Assembly: GCA_963971425.1 (NCBI GenBank) | Contig: OZ020515.1 | Span: forward strand, 38,421,198 to 38,485,197 | Direction of reading: 5' to 3' | Length of the DNA: 64,000 nucleotides | DNA from: Bryoerythrophyllum caledonicum | Taxonomy: Eukaryota > Streptophyta > Bryopsida > Pottiales > Pottiaceae | Shown: piece by piece, positions 15,122 through 27,104 of the stretch | Layout of the letters: every line of letters begins with the position of its first letter | Numbering within the stretch: position 1 is the first letter of the stretch | The notes under the pieces: model-generated | The model's input: only the letters and a program-made list of their open reading frames with translations | Database searches by the model: none | Told to the model about the DNA's origin: nothing | Translations under genes and position numbers: made by a program

Positions 15122-16788
15122 ACGAGAACAATCCCGGTACACGTTCAACGACGATTCTGAATTCTAGAGTTCCAGGAGTTGTTGCTGTAAAGGAGGTCCT
15201 TTTGTAGATTTTGTGAAGATCATTCTGATTATAATCAAACCACAACTAGTAATAGGCAGTTATTAGCATCTGTTATGCGATCTAATTCGTTGCCCCAGAG
15301 CTCAGGATCATGTTGGCCACATACGTTGTTCTCACATGCAGCTTCCGTCAGTGAAGTGCCAGACAGTATTTCTGGTTATGTACAGTTTAACCAGCACATT
15401 TGCGGGACGCCTCAAAGTCCGTTCTCTAGCAGAGCATCAAGATATGCTCTTTTCAAACCGGTGGTGGTGCAGTTTGATGTATTGTTTGACGTGTTCCTAA
15501 CGCAAATAGTGGGTACATTTGAACATCGTTGTAGTACATGAGTATGTATATTTGTTATCGGCTTAACACCTAAAGTAGAAGACATAATAACAAGCATGTC
15601 AGCCAAGAGAGTCGGTTTTCTTTCACATAAAAGTGCACCCTTGTCGAACCCAAATCTTACAAAGTTTCAGATTTTTACACTTTTTCACTATGTGAGTACT
15701 AAATAATGTGTATCCACACTGTATGCTCTGGAAGTGCTTTAGTTTCTTGCTTTTGACAAAGATTTTTGTCAAAGAGTTACTACAAATGTATAAGCATTTA
15801 TAAATCAATTAGTGTGGATACACTGACTGTCATATTTGGAGTAGATTCTAGACATATCCATCATGATATACGGCTAAGTTGTACACTGCCATCATGATAA
15901 ACAACTAATAAGATACTGATGCACTTAATCACATCAGAAAAAAGGAAAGCGTCTCTACAAACCATATCGAATGATAAACCCATAAACTCGCGAGTCCTGA
16001 ATATCACATCATCGTCGTGAATAATTCCTTATCATTACGTTGACGTTTAGATATCAACTTCAACTGATCAACCGTAAACTTATCATTAAACTCACAGCAC
16101 GTCACACTCTGGCTTCCATACACAGAAAAAGGAACATCTTTTGTGAAGAAGTCAGATATCTCGAATGCCTGTCTTTCACTTCTTCTTTTGCATTTTTTTT
16201 AACAAAAAAAATCTCCAAAGTGGCTTCTTGTTTTGAAGTCGATTTTGTGATCTGTTTACTGAAATGTTCGTAATCTTGTTCCTGGTGAACTAGCTTACTT
16301 CAGCCCTGAATGACGGCGGACTGCCCACATTCTTACTAACACAGAAGAATCAGAGAAAACAATGAATCCGGTAAAGGAGAGCATGATCTCATACTGAGTG
16401 TGCAGTTTAGTTGTTTGAAGGTGGAAGCTTGCAGGATCCCTTTACTTGTTGCCTTCTTCTTCCGACGGCCTGTTTCCTCTGCATCTCTTCGGCTTCAGGT
16501 ACTGCATCTCTCCAAAACCCTCACTTCTGAGAGATCGATTCATTCCAAACTAAGAGTTTGAGGTTGGGATTGAATTAGGTCAAGGTCTTCTCTGCTTAGA
16601 AAGAGTGAGCGAGGTCTGCACCTAAACATCTGAACCTCTTCTGTATCAGGTAACGTCTGTTGATTGAAAGCAAGGGAATTGGCTCCCAAGGATTACTAGT
16701 TGTTCAAAGAGTGAGGCTGCTTAGTTTGCCGGAGAACAATGTTTCTAGGGACGTGATCGAAGAAGCGGTGGGCAACCCATGGCTCGCA
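15122..16788. other. Intergenic: YTH 3' region and GH36 promoter/leader
   Basis: No supported gene. The YTH 3' UTR probably extends a few hundred bases. An imperfect inverted pair around 15700-15825 shares the words GTGTATCCACA and TGTGGATACA, a possible small foldback. From about 16440 the DNA becomes GC-richer and is probably the leader of the next gene. An in-frame open stretch without ATG precedes the chosen start at 16789. Confidence 0.45.
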
Positions 16789-19700
16789 ATGGATCTTGGT
16801 GTTAGAGCAGTGAAGAGCCTCATATCCCTCCCGCGGATTCCACTCAGGTCGTTGCGGAATGCAGGTGTAGTACAGTTTCCCGCGAGTACTTGCTGCACCC
16901 GGAGAACACTCCCCCGCGCCTTCATTTGCAGAGGCCTGTCAAGCTTCGGAGAGGATCATTTTGAGGAGAAACCAAGGCCACAGGTGTTGCACGAGGGTGG
17001 TGCGTCGGTGGCGATGACTACTGGCTCCGGTGCAGCCGTCGCCATCCAGGGTGGCAAGCTTCTCGTCCACGGCGAGCCCCTGCTCACAAGCGTCCCACCC
17101 AACGTGGAGTTCACCCCGAGTGCACACGGCGGTGGCTTCCTGGGCGCCTCCTTCGCACACAACGAAAGCCACCATGTCGCTTCGCTCGGAGTGCTGGAGT
17201 AAGTTCCACCCGGAAGATCGATGGCAGTTGTGCGTGTGTGGTTTGTGATGGGAGGTCTGTTGTGTTCTCTTGCAGGGATGTTCGGTTTATGTGCTGTTTT
17301 CGGTTCAAGCTATGGTGGATGACCCAGAGGATGGGCTCGTGTGGGCGCGAGGTCCCGTACGAGACGCAGTTCATGCTGCTGGAGGGCCCTTCTCCGGATC
17401 ACTACACGGTGTTGTTGCCTGTCATCGACGGCGCGTTTCGGGCTTGTTTGCAAGGAAATCCGGACAACAACGAGCTACAGCTCTGCGTCGAGAGTGGTAT
17501 GGACTCTACTAGAAAACAAAGCTTCTTCTGCACACCTACTGAGTTCTTTCATTTTCTTTGCAGGGGATCCGGGTACGACTACGAATCATTTAAGCAATCC
17601 GGTTTACGTGAATGTGGGCAGTGACCCTTTCGAGGTCATCTCCGAAGCTGTAAGGTAAGAGTTTCCATTGTTACGGTTTGAGATTCACATGATTCTGATC
17701 ATTATGCAACGTTGTTTGGCAGGGCTATGGAAGCACACCTGCAGACATTCGTCCATCGTGAGAAGAAGAAGGTTTGTGCAGTGTTTTCTTTCACAGGCTA
17801 TTGTTTAACAGGAAGGATTTGCTGAATTGGTGGTAGGGTGTTTGATGAGATTCCAGATGCCAGGGATTTTGGACTACTTTGGGTGGTGTACATGGGACGC
17901 CTTCTACACGGATGTGTCAGCGGAGGGCGTCACACAGGGTTTGTCAAGGTAGTCATGCTGTTGTTTGAAAGAGTTCCTCGCTGATGGTATCGTCCTCATC
18001 TTATGGTAGCTCATTGTTCAGTCTGGCAGAAGGTGGAACACCAGCCCGGTTTCTCATCATTGACGATGGCTGGCAATCCATTGCGGCTGACAACACATCC
18101 ACCGGAGACGCCACGGCCGTCACTCAAGGCACTCAGTAAGCAACCCTGTTTTCCAGCTTGCACAAGATGAACAATTCATGTTATCACTGCTTTCATTCCT
18201 CTGACGTGTGACATGTTTTTTGCAGATATGCAAGCAGGCTCACTCACATCAAGGAGAATCACAAGTTTCAGAAGGATGGGGTAGCCGGCGCCTGGCCTGA
18301 AGATCCAAGCCTGGGGCTCCAACACACTGTCCTTGAAGCCAAGACCAATTTCAACCTCAAGTGGGCAGTCCTGAACCTCAACCTTTAATCGTATATACAG
18401 GCACATATTTTACTCCAAAATGAATCAAAGTTTTAGCAAGCACCTTACACCCTTTGGATTGAAGATTCTTCAACTAACATCTTTCATTTGGAGGTCATCT
18501 CAACCATATCATGTTCAAATACGACATGTAGAATACTGTGACCTTCTGACGTTTAAGGGTGAACCCCTGTCAATAATATCATAATGTAGTCCTAATAATC
18601 ATGCATTGACGAAGAGATTGGCGATGAATATTATCAGGTATGTATATGTATGGCATGCGCTGGCGGGTTACTGGGGAGGACTGCAGCCAGAAGGAGCTCA
18701 CACCGAAGTGTACAACCCAAGCTTGGTGTTTCCAGTGCACTCGCCGGGCATACTTGACAACCAGCCTGACATGTCGGTGGACAGCTTGACCATCAACGGC
18801 CTGGGCCTCGTCGATCCAGAGATGTTCTACGCTTTCTACGACGGCCTTCACGGCTACCTGGCCGCCGCCGGCGTGGACGGCGTCAAGGTGGACGCGCAGA
18901 ACATCCTGGAGACCTTGGGTGCCGGACGTGGTGGGCGCGTGAAGCTCGTGCAGCAGGTTCACCAAGCTCTGGAAGCCTCCATCGCCCGGAACTTCCCTGA
19001 AAATGGATGCATCAGCTGCATGAGCCATAGCACGGACAACATCTACCAGTAAGCTGGAAACCACCTCCAAGCCTCATATGTTGGTTTCACTGTAGATTGT
19101 GACATGGAGAATGATGTGTGTGGTTGTTTTGTTCGGTACAAGTTCGAAGCAGACTGCGGTTGTGCGAGCGTCCGATGACTTTTGGCCACGGGACCCGGCT
19201 TCGCATACCATCCACATCGCGTCAGTGGCGTATAACACTCTGTTCCTTGCAGAGTTTATGCAGCCGGACTGGGACATGTTCCATGTAATCATCCTCTGAC
19301 CTTCATTTCATCAGTCGAGAGACATCTTGAGATGGAGAGAGCTCATGGGTCACATGAATGATAACATGTAGTTTGATATAGCTGCTGCTTGTTTTCTTTG
19401 AGCAGAGCCTGCATCCAGCAGCAGAGTATCACGCGGCTGCCCGCGCTGTAGGAGGATGCGCAATCTATGTCAGGTAAAAAACACCAGCGGTTCATTTCAC
19501 AGCATTGGCACTTCTGTGCAAACTTCAATTCTCAGTGTAGTTTTATAGCATCTTCTCTATTCAAAAGAGGCTCATTTGTGTAGATTTATCACATGGATTA
19601 GACAAAGAGGAACAGGCTGCCAATCAATAAACAAACAATAGCCTTACTCATGTTGATTCTGAAACTTGAGAGAGCTGTCTGTAACGAAGCTCATCAGGTA

Positions 19701-20793
19701 CTGAATTTGAACGCAGTGACAAACCTGGAAACCACGACTTCGACCTCTTGAAGAAGCTCGTGTTGCCCGATGGAACCGTGCTGCGCGCTCTGCTTCCGGG
19801 CCGCCCCACTCGCGACTGCCTCTTTTCTGATCCTGCAAGGGATGGTAAAAGGTGAGAAATACGTGCAACACTATATGTGGGTTGTCTTTACCTCATGGGA
19901 GAGTCCATGTTGATCGTCACATGCCCTGCAGTCTGCTCAAGATATGGAACATGAACAAGTGCGGCGGCGTGATGGCCATCTTCAACTGCCAAGGCGCCGG
20001 GTGGTGCAAGTCCGACAAGAAGTATACGATTCATAACCTCGATCCCGACGCAATCTCAGGCAGCGTCCGCGCCGCGGACATCGAGCGCTTGGCGGATGCC
20101 GCGCCCGACGCGTCATGGGACGGCGATTGCGTCATGTTCAGCCACCGCTCACGCGAGCTCACTCGACTCCCTCGCCGCGCCGTGGTGCCCATCACGTTGC
20201 GGAAGCTGGAGTATGAGCTCTTCACAGTCGCTCCTGTCCAGGTAAACAAACATGGCCTCCTGTCCCTTGTCTCATGTCCCATCTCTTGTTTTTCTTGCAA
20301 CTACCAAGCATGAATATTTGTGGTTTCTGTCTCTTCACAATTTGTGGTATATCTTTCTAGCAAAAAAGTTCATCAAAAAGTAGAAAGCTATAGCACTTCC
20401 AAATCATGTTAACCATCATTTTTCAGTGTAGTGAGTGTCCTTGAAATCTTCAAGTTTCCTAGATTCCAGGGTCTTCAGATTTTCTAACTATATTGGGTTG
20501 TTCAGACTTTGGATGTGGAGGTGTCGTTTGCGCCTCTTGGGCTTCTCGAGATGTTTAACGCGGGAGGCGCGTTGCAGAGCCTAAAGTACGACACGGATGC
20601 AAACATGGTGACCATGCGAGTGCGTGGATGTGGATCATTTGGTGTATATGCTTCCCAAAGTCCAAAATCATGTGTACTTAACCATTCTACCAACATCCCC
20701 ATCCTCTATGACCACAACTCGGGTCTTGTGTCAGTACCTCTTCCTCATGTGATACAAGAGGGTCACTTATGGACCGTGAGTATGAAATTCTAG
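16789..20793 (+). CDS. GH36 raffinose synthase / seed-imbibition (SIP, alkaline alpha-galactosidase-like) protein
   Basis: Glycoside hydrolase family 36 of the plant RFS/SIP group, acting on raffinose-family sugars either as galactinol-sucrose galactosyltransferase or as alkaline alpha-galactosidase. Exons: 16789-17198, 17276-17496, 17564-17654, 17723-17771, 17857-17948, 18022-18135, 18226-18360, 18638-19048, 19143-19284, 19406-19473, 19717-19851, 19932-20241, 20506-20793; about 821 aa with clean phases. Landmarks are [52 protein letters not shown], the nucleophile Asp in [11 protein letters not shown], the acid/base region in [15 protein letters not shown], and [23 protein letters not shown]. 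The N-terminus has about 90 extra Arg/Ser-rich residues before the family core, a possible plastid transit peptide. GH36 sequence alone does not separate synthase from hydrolase. The start is the first in-frame ATG; the upstream in-frame stretch lacks one. Confidence 0.9.
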
Positions 20794-22906
20794 ATAACCC
20801 AGCAAGTTTAGGGTTTAGGATTCATGGTTTTGGCGACTACATGTAACTGATGTGCTGCAGATGACTGCAAAGTCACCTTTCATTTGTGTTGTGAAAAAAT
20901 AAAATTGATCTCATGAACGCTGAACAACTTTTTAGCATGTATGGGCATCATTCTTCGAGGCATTTGGATGTGATCATTATGACTCATAATCGTCACTTTG
21001 CAAAGTGGATGAAGACAAACAGAAAGTCCACATATGGGAGGTTAACTAATAATGATAGTAACATGCTTTGAAAGTAGAGCATGTAAAAGTAGGAACATAA
21101 TATGTACATCAATCAAAGGATTTACAAATGATTACCCCACTACATTTGTATGAATTCATTACCATAAAGGAGTGATGGTATGATGGCCTGAGCAATGTTC
21201 AACTATCCTGCAAAGTGGGTGGAATGCTCATGGTGAGTCTCCGAGGATTGTGGTTCAAGAAATGTAAGGGCACCTCGTTATTACAATACGACAACCTCAA
21301 TTATATGGCTCATTTTCACGTGACCAAATTTTGTGGTCTTAAACTCCCTCAATAATACAACTATGTCACTCAATATTGTGACACTTTGAGACCCCCACTT
21401 TGTCATATTACAGAGGGAATAAATGCATTGGGAATGTGTTATCATACTAGAAACAAGTTGTGAACTTTGGGAACATGTGCATCACAAATTAGAGTTCTTC
21501 TTTCTCATGGATACTTTTTGGCAACTTCAATCTCGTAGATACTTTTGGCAAACTTTTTTCTCGTGTATACGTTTTGGCAACCTTTAGACATCTATCATTG
21601 TGCATTTTAATAAAACCTTGCTAATACAATATGTAGGTTCAAAATGTCATATTCAACGATTATGTGACACCTCAGTTTTGCAACATTTTTTTAGTTCCTC
21701 AAACTTGTCATATTAAAAGAGGTTAGACTATACCATCAATGCAAAGGCTTGTTCATATGGACAGTTTGTATGATTTATGTAGCATCTACATTAAACCCTG
21801 CCATGTTGAGCTATATGTATGTATGGCAAGAACAAGAATAATACATTTTTGAATTACAATTTCATATTCTTCTCATGTGATTTCATATTTTTCTCATAAC
21901 ATGTGAATTAGTTATGAATTTTCAAAGTGTGCTGCTATATTTCGCCGGTAACTGCCAATAGGTATGCCCCATAAGCGCTGACCAAAAGTAAGGGGTCGTG
22001 ACTAGTAGCAAACCTCCATTCCAAGTTGAATGTTTGGTGATGGAATGGATGTGGGTTGGATATACCCCAATTTTACAAGTGTCAATTATGGGTTTTGGTT
22101 GGTTAAGAGAGGTTACCTTATATATAATCTACTTGTAGATGTACATGAGGAATTTTTTGGGGGTGGAAGGTTTGTATTTGAGTTATTTGTAAAGGTAACC
22201 TCCTGCCAAGTCGTTTTATGGACTAATATTGTAATTTATCATATGCATGCAAGGCATGATTATTGTAGTTGATCCCCTCCAGGATTTGAGGAGCACAAAT
22301 TTTAGAAATGAAAGAATACCAAGGAAACATGTGAACAATGAAGAGTATGTATGGAAGAACTTTGTGTTGCATGAGATAACCACAAGATATTAAATGTTCC
22401 TTTGATATAATAGTACCTTGTTTTTAGTTGGACGTCAAGAGAGAACTCATGAGTGTTTTTGGTGCTATGTATCTAAAAACCCAATTTTGACCATTCTTAC
22501 CTCTTTTGGCGGGACTTTACAAATAACTTTATTGATTTGATTGCATCCTTTTAGAAGTCTTACTCAAAGAAGAAAAGAAAAGATGAACTTTGAATGAAAT
22601 TTCACCCTCAAACATCTGCATATTGGACTATGAATGAAATATCTCAGGCTTAACTTCTTACCAACGTGCATTGCTTTCATCCATCTATACTGTAAAGACA
22701 ATTTGAAAAGCTTCACAAATATATTTTAACTTTTATTAATCGGGTGAAGATACGTTGCTCCAAAAATAAAAAGTTTAACTCTAGGGCAGTTAAGTATGGT
22801 ATTGTAGAGTAAAATAGTATAATTTTTTTAGGGGGGTTAGTAGTAAAGGAAAGTTCTTGGGAACCCTTGATGTTTTTTATTAGAATGTATAGAAATGACT
22901 TTGATA
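20794..22906. other. Intergenic AT-rich spacer with dispersed repeats
   Basis: GH36 3' UTR followed by AT-rich DNA without a convincing gene. The phrase GTCATATTA followed by A/G-rich bases occurs near 21405 and again near 21708 with similar flanks, suggesting an old duplicated or inserted element. An open stretch at 22030-22272 shows no recognisable domain and is not called as a gene. Confidence 0.4.
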
Positions 22907-23861
22907 TTAACCCCTAAATTACCAAGAGTCCCCTCGGGGGACTCTTCAAGGTTTGGTTAGGTTCCTACTCTGTCACTTTAGAACATTCTTTTTAAAAAAA
23001 AATTACTATAGATGGACATTACTAAATGCTTTGTGTAAGTTCAATTTTTTCCTAAATCAGACATTTAATGAAAAGGTTATAGGGTTTTGAAGTTCAAACG
23101 GGGAGAGCGGGCATGTCCGGCAATTCTAAAAACTTTTGCTAGGACGCTCTATTGAATGTGAGATTTTCAATAACAACAAATATTATTATTTCCTTTCATA
23201 TTGTCAAAAAAAGTCTCTTGTCTTTAGTGAAAGATAGCATATAAATCCAAGTCAAACATTTTCACACATTGTCGCACATTGTTGGGCAAGGTACCAAAAA
23301 ATCTTCTTCCTTTCCACATAAAATGTAGACATCTTCATATTTTTCACTTTTTATTTTTCCACGGAATTATGTGATGTAAGACTTTCCATTAGCCATTTGG
23401 ATTATCAATCTAAAACATTTTAACTCCACAAAAAATAAAACGTGAATTGACAATTTTTGAACCACCACTCCAAGTTGCACAATTTTTTTTAATATACTAC
23501 ACCCTTCTTCTATCTGTAAAAATTGGTTTACAAGGAACTAATATCATGCTTAACATGGTGGTAATGAATTTAGACCTTGTGTAGTGCAAAACATTAGACA
23601 CCAAGTGAAGTCAAAGTGTGTTGATCCACTAAAGGCAAGGAAGAAAATGAACCCTTTTATGTACTTCAAACACTATAATCTTTCAATCCGTGCGGTCAAA
23701 GTTTATGAAATTTTGTGAGTATGTTACTTAACAAGCTTTAATTGAGATCCTTTGGTTAAAACTAGAAATAAAAGTTTTTCTTCTTCCTTACTCATTGCAT
23801 TAAAACGAGCAGTTTTGAAGTATTTTTGGTTTTGAAAATGGCTTGGTAATTTAGGGGTTAA
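22907..23861 (+). mobile_element. TTAA-flanked non-autonomous DNA transposon, copy T1 (955 bp)
   Basis: The unit starts TTAACCCCTAAATTACCAAG and ends with the exact 20-bp reverse complement, so TTAA lies at both outer ends. Insertion at TTAA with CCC-starting termini is the hallmark of piggyBac-type transposons, which is the basis for a tentative superfamily call. The interior has no transposase. Characteristic inner phrases (GGGCAAGGTACC, CACCAAGTGAAGTCAAAG, CAATCCGTGCGGTCAAA) recur in the related copies at 24640-25420, 41772-42726, 42727-43170, 45718-46647 and 56140-56900. Confidence 0.75.
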
Positions 23862-24640
23862 AGATGACATTTTTTCCAAAGTTTTTTACCCCCTATTAGA
23901 AGAAGGCATGATCATTTCATCTACCACTTGCATCTTAGATCCAAGTACTATTTACTTAATAAAAAAATAAAAGTACTATGCTAAGGAGATGGTTGCGCCA
24001 ATACCCCTCGGCATGGTACAAATCTTTTCTTTATCCAAAACATGTCCTTTACTTGTGATTTTTGACATGCAATGACCTAACATAAGGTAGATCATAGTTC
24101 CATAAACTTTATGCAAGGTGTAGTGGAAAATTGTGCCATTATTTTGAGCCAAAATGCGTTGTCCATGTCTGCACAAGATAGAAAAAAACCTATACTGCAC
24201 TCTTTAAATGCATGTATCTTACAATAAGCTTGGTGAAACTTGCAAAATATTTTGAGCGTCTTCTTACAATACTAAACTTCAACACCCTACATTTAAAAAT
24301 AGTGAAAGTTATTTAAATTAGTCTCATTACGTCATATTTTGGAATGATTATGGTGAACCATGGTCACAATCCTTCAAAGCATCTCCACCCGAACCCGTTG
24401 CCCGGCGAAAATGCCCCGGCCCCCACGCATGAGTATGTCCGCTCCCCTACCATTGTCGGCCAGCTCGTTGCCCTGGTTAAGCGAGCCGCCGCTGAAGTGA
24501 CTTGCATGCGGTATTTGCGAGCCGTTTGGTAGGCCAAGATTAGAAACTACCATTCAGAAGAACGACTCACATAATTGCACGTGGCGCCACGAGTGGACAG
24601 TTGCACGAGACGGCCAGCTGGAAATCTTGCACAATTCGCC
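23862..24640. other. Spacer with a GC-rich patch
   Basis: AT-rich DNA with an unusual GC-rich island at about 24370-24620. The island is much richer in CG dinucleotides than its flanks and holds a short open frame at 24344-24532 without a recognised domain. It may be a captured gene fragment or a MITE core; nothing firmer can be said. Confidence 0.35.
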
Positions 24641-25420
24641 CTTAAATTTCTTGACAATTTCATACCAAAAACCCTTCAAGAATTGTTAATTCTAGTGCAA
24701 TGAGCATGGAATAAAAGAAAAAAATATATTTCTAGTTCTAACCATAAAATCTCATTTAAAAATTAACAAATTAACATACTCACAAAATTTCATCAACTTT
24801 GACCACACGGAATGAAAGATTATAGTGTTTGAAGTAGGAAAAAAAAGGTTCATTTTCATCCTTGCATTGAGTGGATTTGCAGACTTTGACTTCACTTGGT
24901 ATCAAATTTTTGCACTACACAAGGTCTAAATTTTATATCATCATCTTGGTCCATGATATTAACTCCTTGTACACCAGTTTCTAGAGGTAGAAAAGGGGTG
25001 TAGCATATTCAAAAAATTGTGCAAGGAGTGGAGGTTCAAAAGCTACCAATTCACATTTTAATTTCTTGGGAACAAAATGTTTTAGGATGATAATCCGAAT
25101 GGTCAATAAGAAGGTTTACACCACGTCTTGTAATAGGAAAAATAAAAAGTGAAAAATATAAAGACCTCAAAGTCTTATGTGGAAAGGAAGAAGTTTTTTT
25201 GGTTCCTTGCCCGACAATGTGTGGCAATATGTGAAAGTATTTGATTTGGGATAAAATGCACTTTTTCACTAAAGACAAGAAATTATTTTTGACAATATGA
25301 AAGGAAATAATATTACATGCTTGTATTGAAAATCTCAAACATACTAGAGTAACCTAGCAAAAGTTTCTCGGGTTGCCCAATGTGCCCCTATGTAGGAGTC
25401 TAAACCTCCCACTTGGTTGT
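24640..25420 (-). mobile_element. TTAA-family element, partial reverse-oriented copy
   Basis: Reads as the reverse complement of T1: the same order of phrases is found backwards, from the CTCACAAAATTTCAT and TGACTTCACTTGG blocks to GGTTCCTTGCCCGACAATG. Neither end keeps a clear TTAA-CCCCTAAA terminus, so the copy is truncated or eroded. Boundaries are approximate. Confidence 0.6.
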
Positions 25421-26346
25421 CCCTACCAAAAAATTAGTTGCATTTTGTTTTTAAGTTTAGATAATCGGCAAAGTAATTAGTGTTGCATAGAATTAGATTG
25501 CATAGCAAATAGTGAAAGTAGGGAAATGCTTAACCAGTTAGTTAGTGTTATAGTGGTGATAAAACCGGGTCTTAAACCAACCAATTTTTGTGCCCGGAAA
25601 AACTAAAAGAGAGTGTTCGGAAAAATCACCAGGACAAAGGTCCAAATCACTACTTAGGGCTAAATTAGCTAGTCAAGTTTTCATTAAGTAGATAGACTAT
25701 TTGTTAGTTTTTCATCTAGTTTAATTGTTTAGGTTTCCTTTCTAGTTTATTTGTTTGTTGAAAACTTAAACTCTTATTTGAAAGAATAGGACTTTAATTT
25801 TATATGAATGAAAAAGATAGAAAGGAGAATTTTTTTTAAATAAGTAATAAATAATCCGGTAACTAGATATCAACCAGATATTGGATATCAACCGGGTATC
25901 GGACTCCCGAGGAGACCAACAGGGAAGAAGAAGAGACCGCAACTTATACGAGGGAGGAGAGAGGAGAAGAGAGGAGAGAAAGGAGGAGAAGAAAACAAGG
26001 GAGAAGTGAGGAGGGAGAGAAGAGGAGAGAAGATGAAACCGCAACAACGTGAAGGAAGGTTTGAAGGAGAGTTGCAACCACGTAGAAGAAGCCTAGGGTT
26101 TGAAGTTGCAAACTAGGGTTTGTGAAAGATTGTGGCGGAGGGATTTTAGACACAATGAAGGTCGCAATTACTAGGCATGGAAGCGGTGCAAGGAGGTTTA
26201 CAACCGCGGCAAGAAGATTCGGAGACTAAACTACGATTGTGAGGAGGTTGCAAGTGCATCAAGCAGGTGGCAAGAATTGTGAACAAGGTGCTTCTTGCCA
26301 ATTGATGGGTTTTTCTTGTTCGTAGAATATCATTGTTACTGAATTC

Positions 26347-27104
26347 TCTTCCTCAACGATGCCACTGCAATGCTCGACTCAAATCGGACATACTCTGCGT
26401 TAGAAGCCTACCATACAATGACCCCCCACCCGACCACATAAACCAAGACTACACCATTCAATTTATCAAATTTACATATTGTAATGACAGATTCTCCCCA
26501 GAAACAATCGAAAGCAAAATCAATAAATACCAACCCCTTATTGATGACATCACTGCCCTCGGATGGAAAGTGGACCCCCTTATTGTAATCAAAGCCGGCG
26601 CTCGTGCCACCACCTTTATCCCATCTATGAAAACCCTAGAAGATACCTTCAGAATTCCTATTGATACAATTACAAACACTTTCAAAAATATTAACATCAT
26701 TGCCATACAACATGATACGTCCATCTTTTTACATAAACGCAAAATTAAAAACAACCAAGCCCTTCCGGATACACAAGACCCCCCATAAAATTACCCCTTT
26801 ACTTTATTTTTAAAACCCTGACATTGCAAAACGCACCCTTTTCTCCATCTTTCCCTCCTCTCCATTTTTCTCTCTTCTCTCTCTTCTTCCCCCCCCCCTT
26901 TCTCCCCCCTCCCTCCTTCCTTGTTACTTTTCTGATTGGTTGGTTTTGTGGTTTTTGGCTACTTGTTACATAGTGTCTACCCTCGAGAGGGGGAAGTAGT
27001 TCTAGCTTACTAATTCCTTGTCCGGTGGGCATGGTCTTAGTAGTAGAATGAACAGTCACTTTATTCACGCCGGCCTCCTTAAGAGACCGGCGTTCTTCTT
27101 ATTT
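26347..27104 (+). mobile_element. 5'-truncated LINE, copy A (C-terminal ORF2, hairpin, TTC tail)
   Basis: The frame at about 26355-26788 encodes the end of a LINE ORF2: QRCHCNAR, IQFIKFTYCNDRFSPETI, KYQPLIDDITALGWKVDPL and AGARATTFIPSM, closely matching copy B at 44695-45698. After the stop come a C-rich 3' UTR, a GC-rich hairpin (27068-27092) and a short TTCTTC tail. A 7-bp TGAATTC flanks both sides (26340-26346, 27105-27111), a plausible target duplication. The conserved block resembles the PD-(D/E)XK restriction-like endonuclease at the end of R2-type ORFs. Confidence 0.75.
27068..27092 (+). other. LINE 3'-terminal hairpin, copy A
   Basis: Stem CGCCGG..CTC pairs with GAG..CCGGCG around a 5-nt loop, with one C/A mismatch. 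It lies directly before the TTC tail, as in copies B, C and D. Confidence 0.7.

Noticed and set aside
18579-19070. 163-codon minus-strand open frame
   Set aside because: Antisense shadow of the large GC-rich GH36 exon; no domain.
25766-26153. Ser/Leu-rich minus-strand frames
   Set aside because: Low-complexity reading of a purine-rich block; no domain and no splice context.
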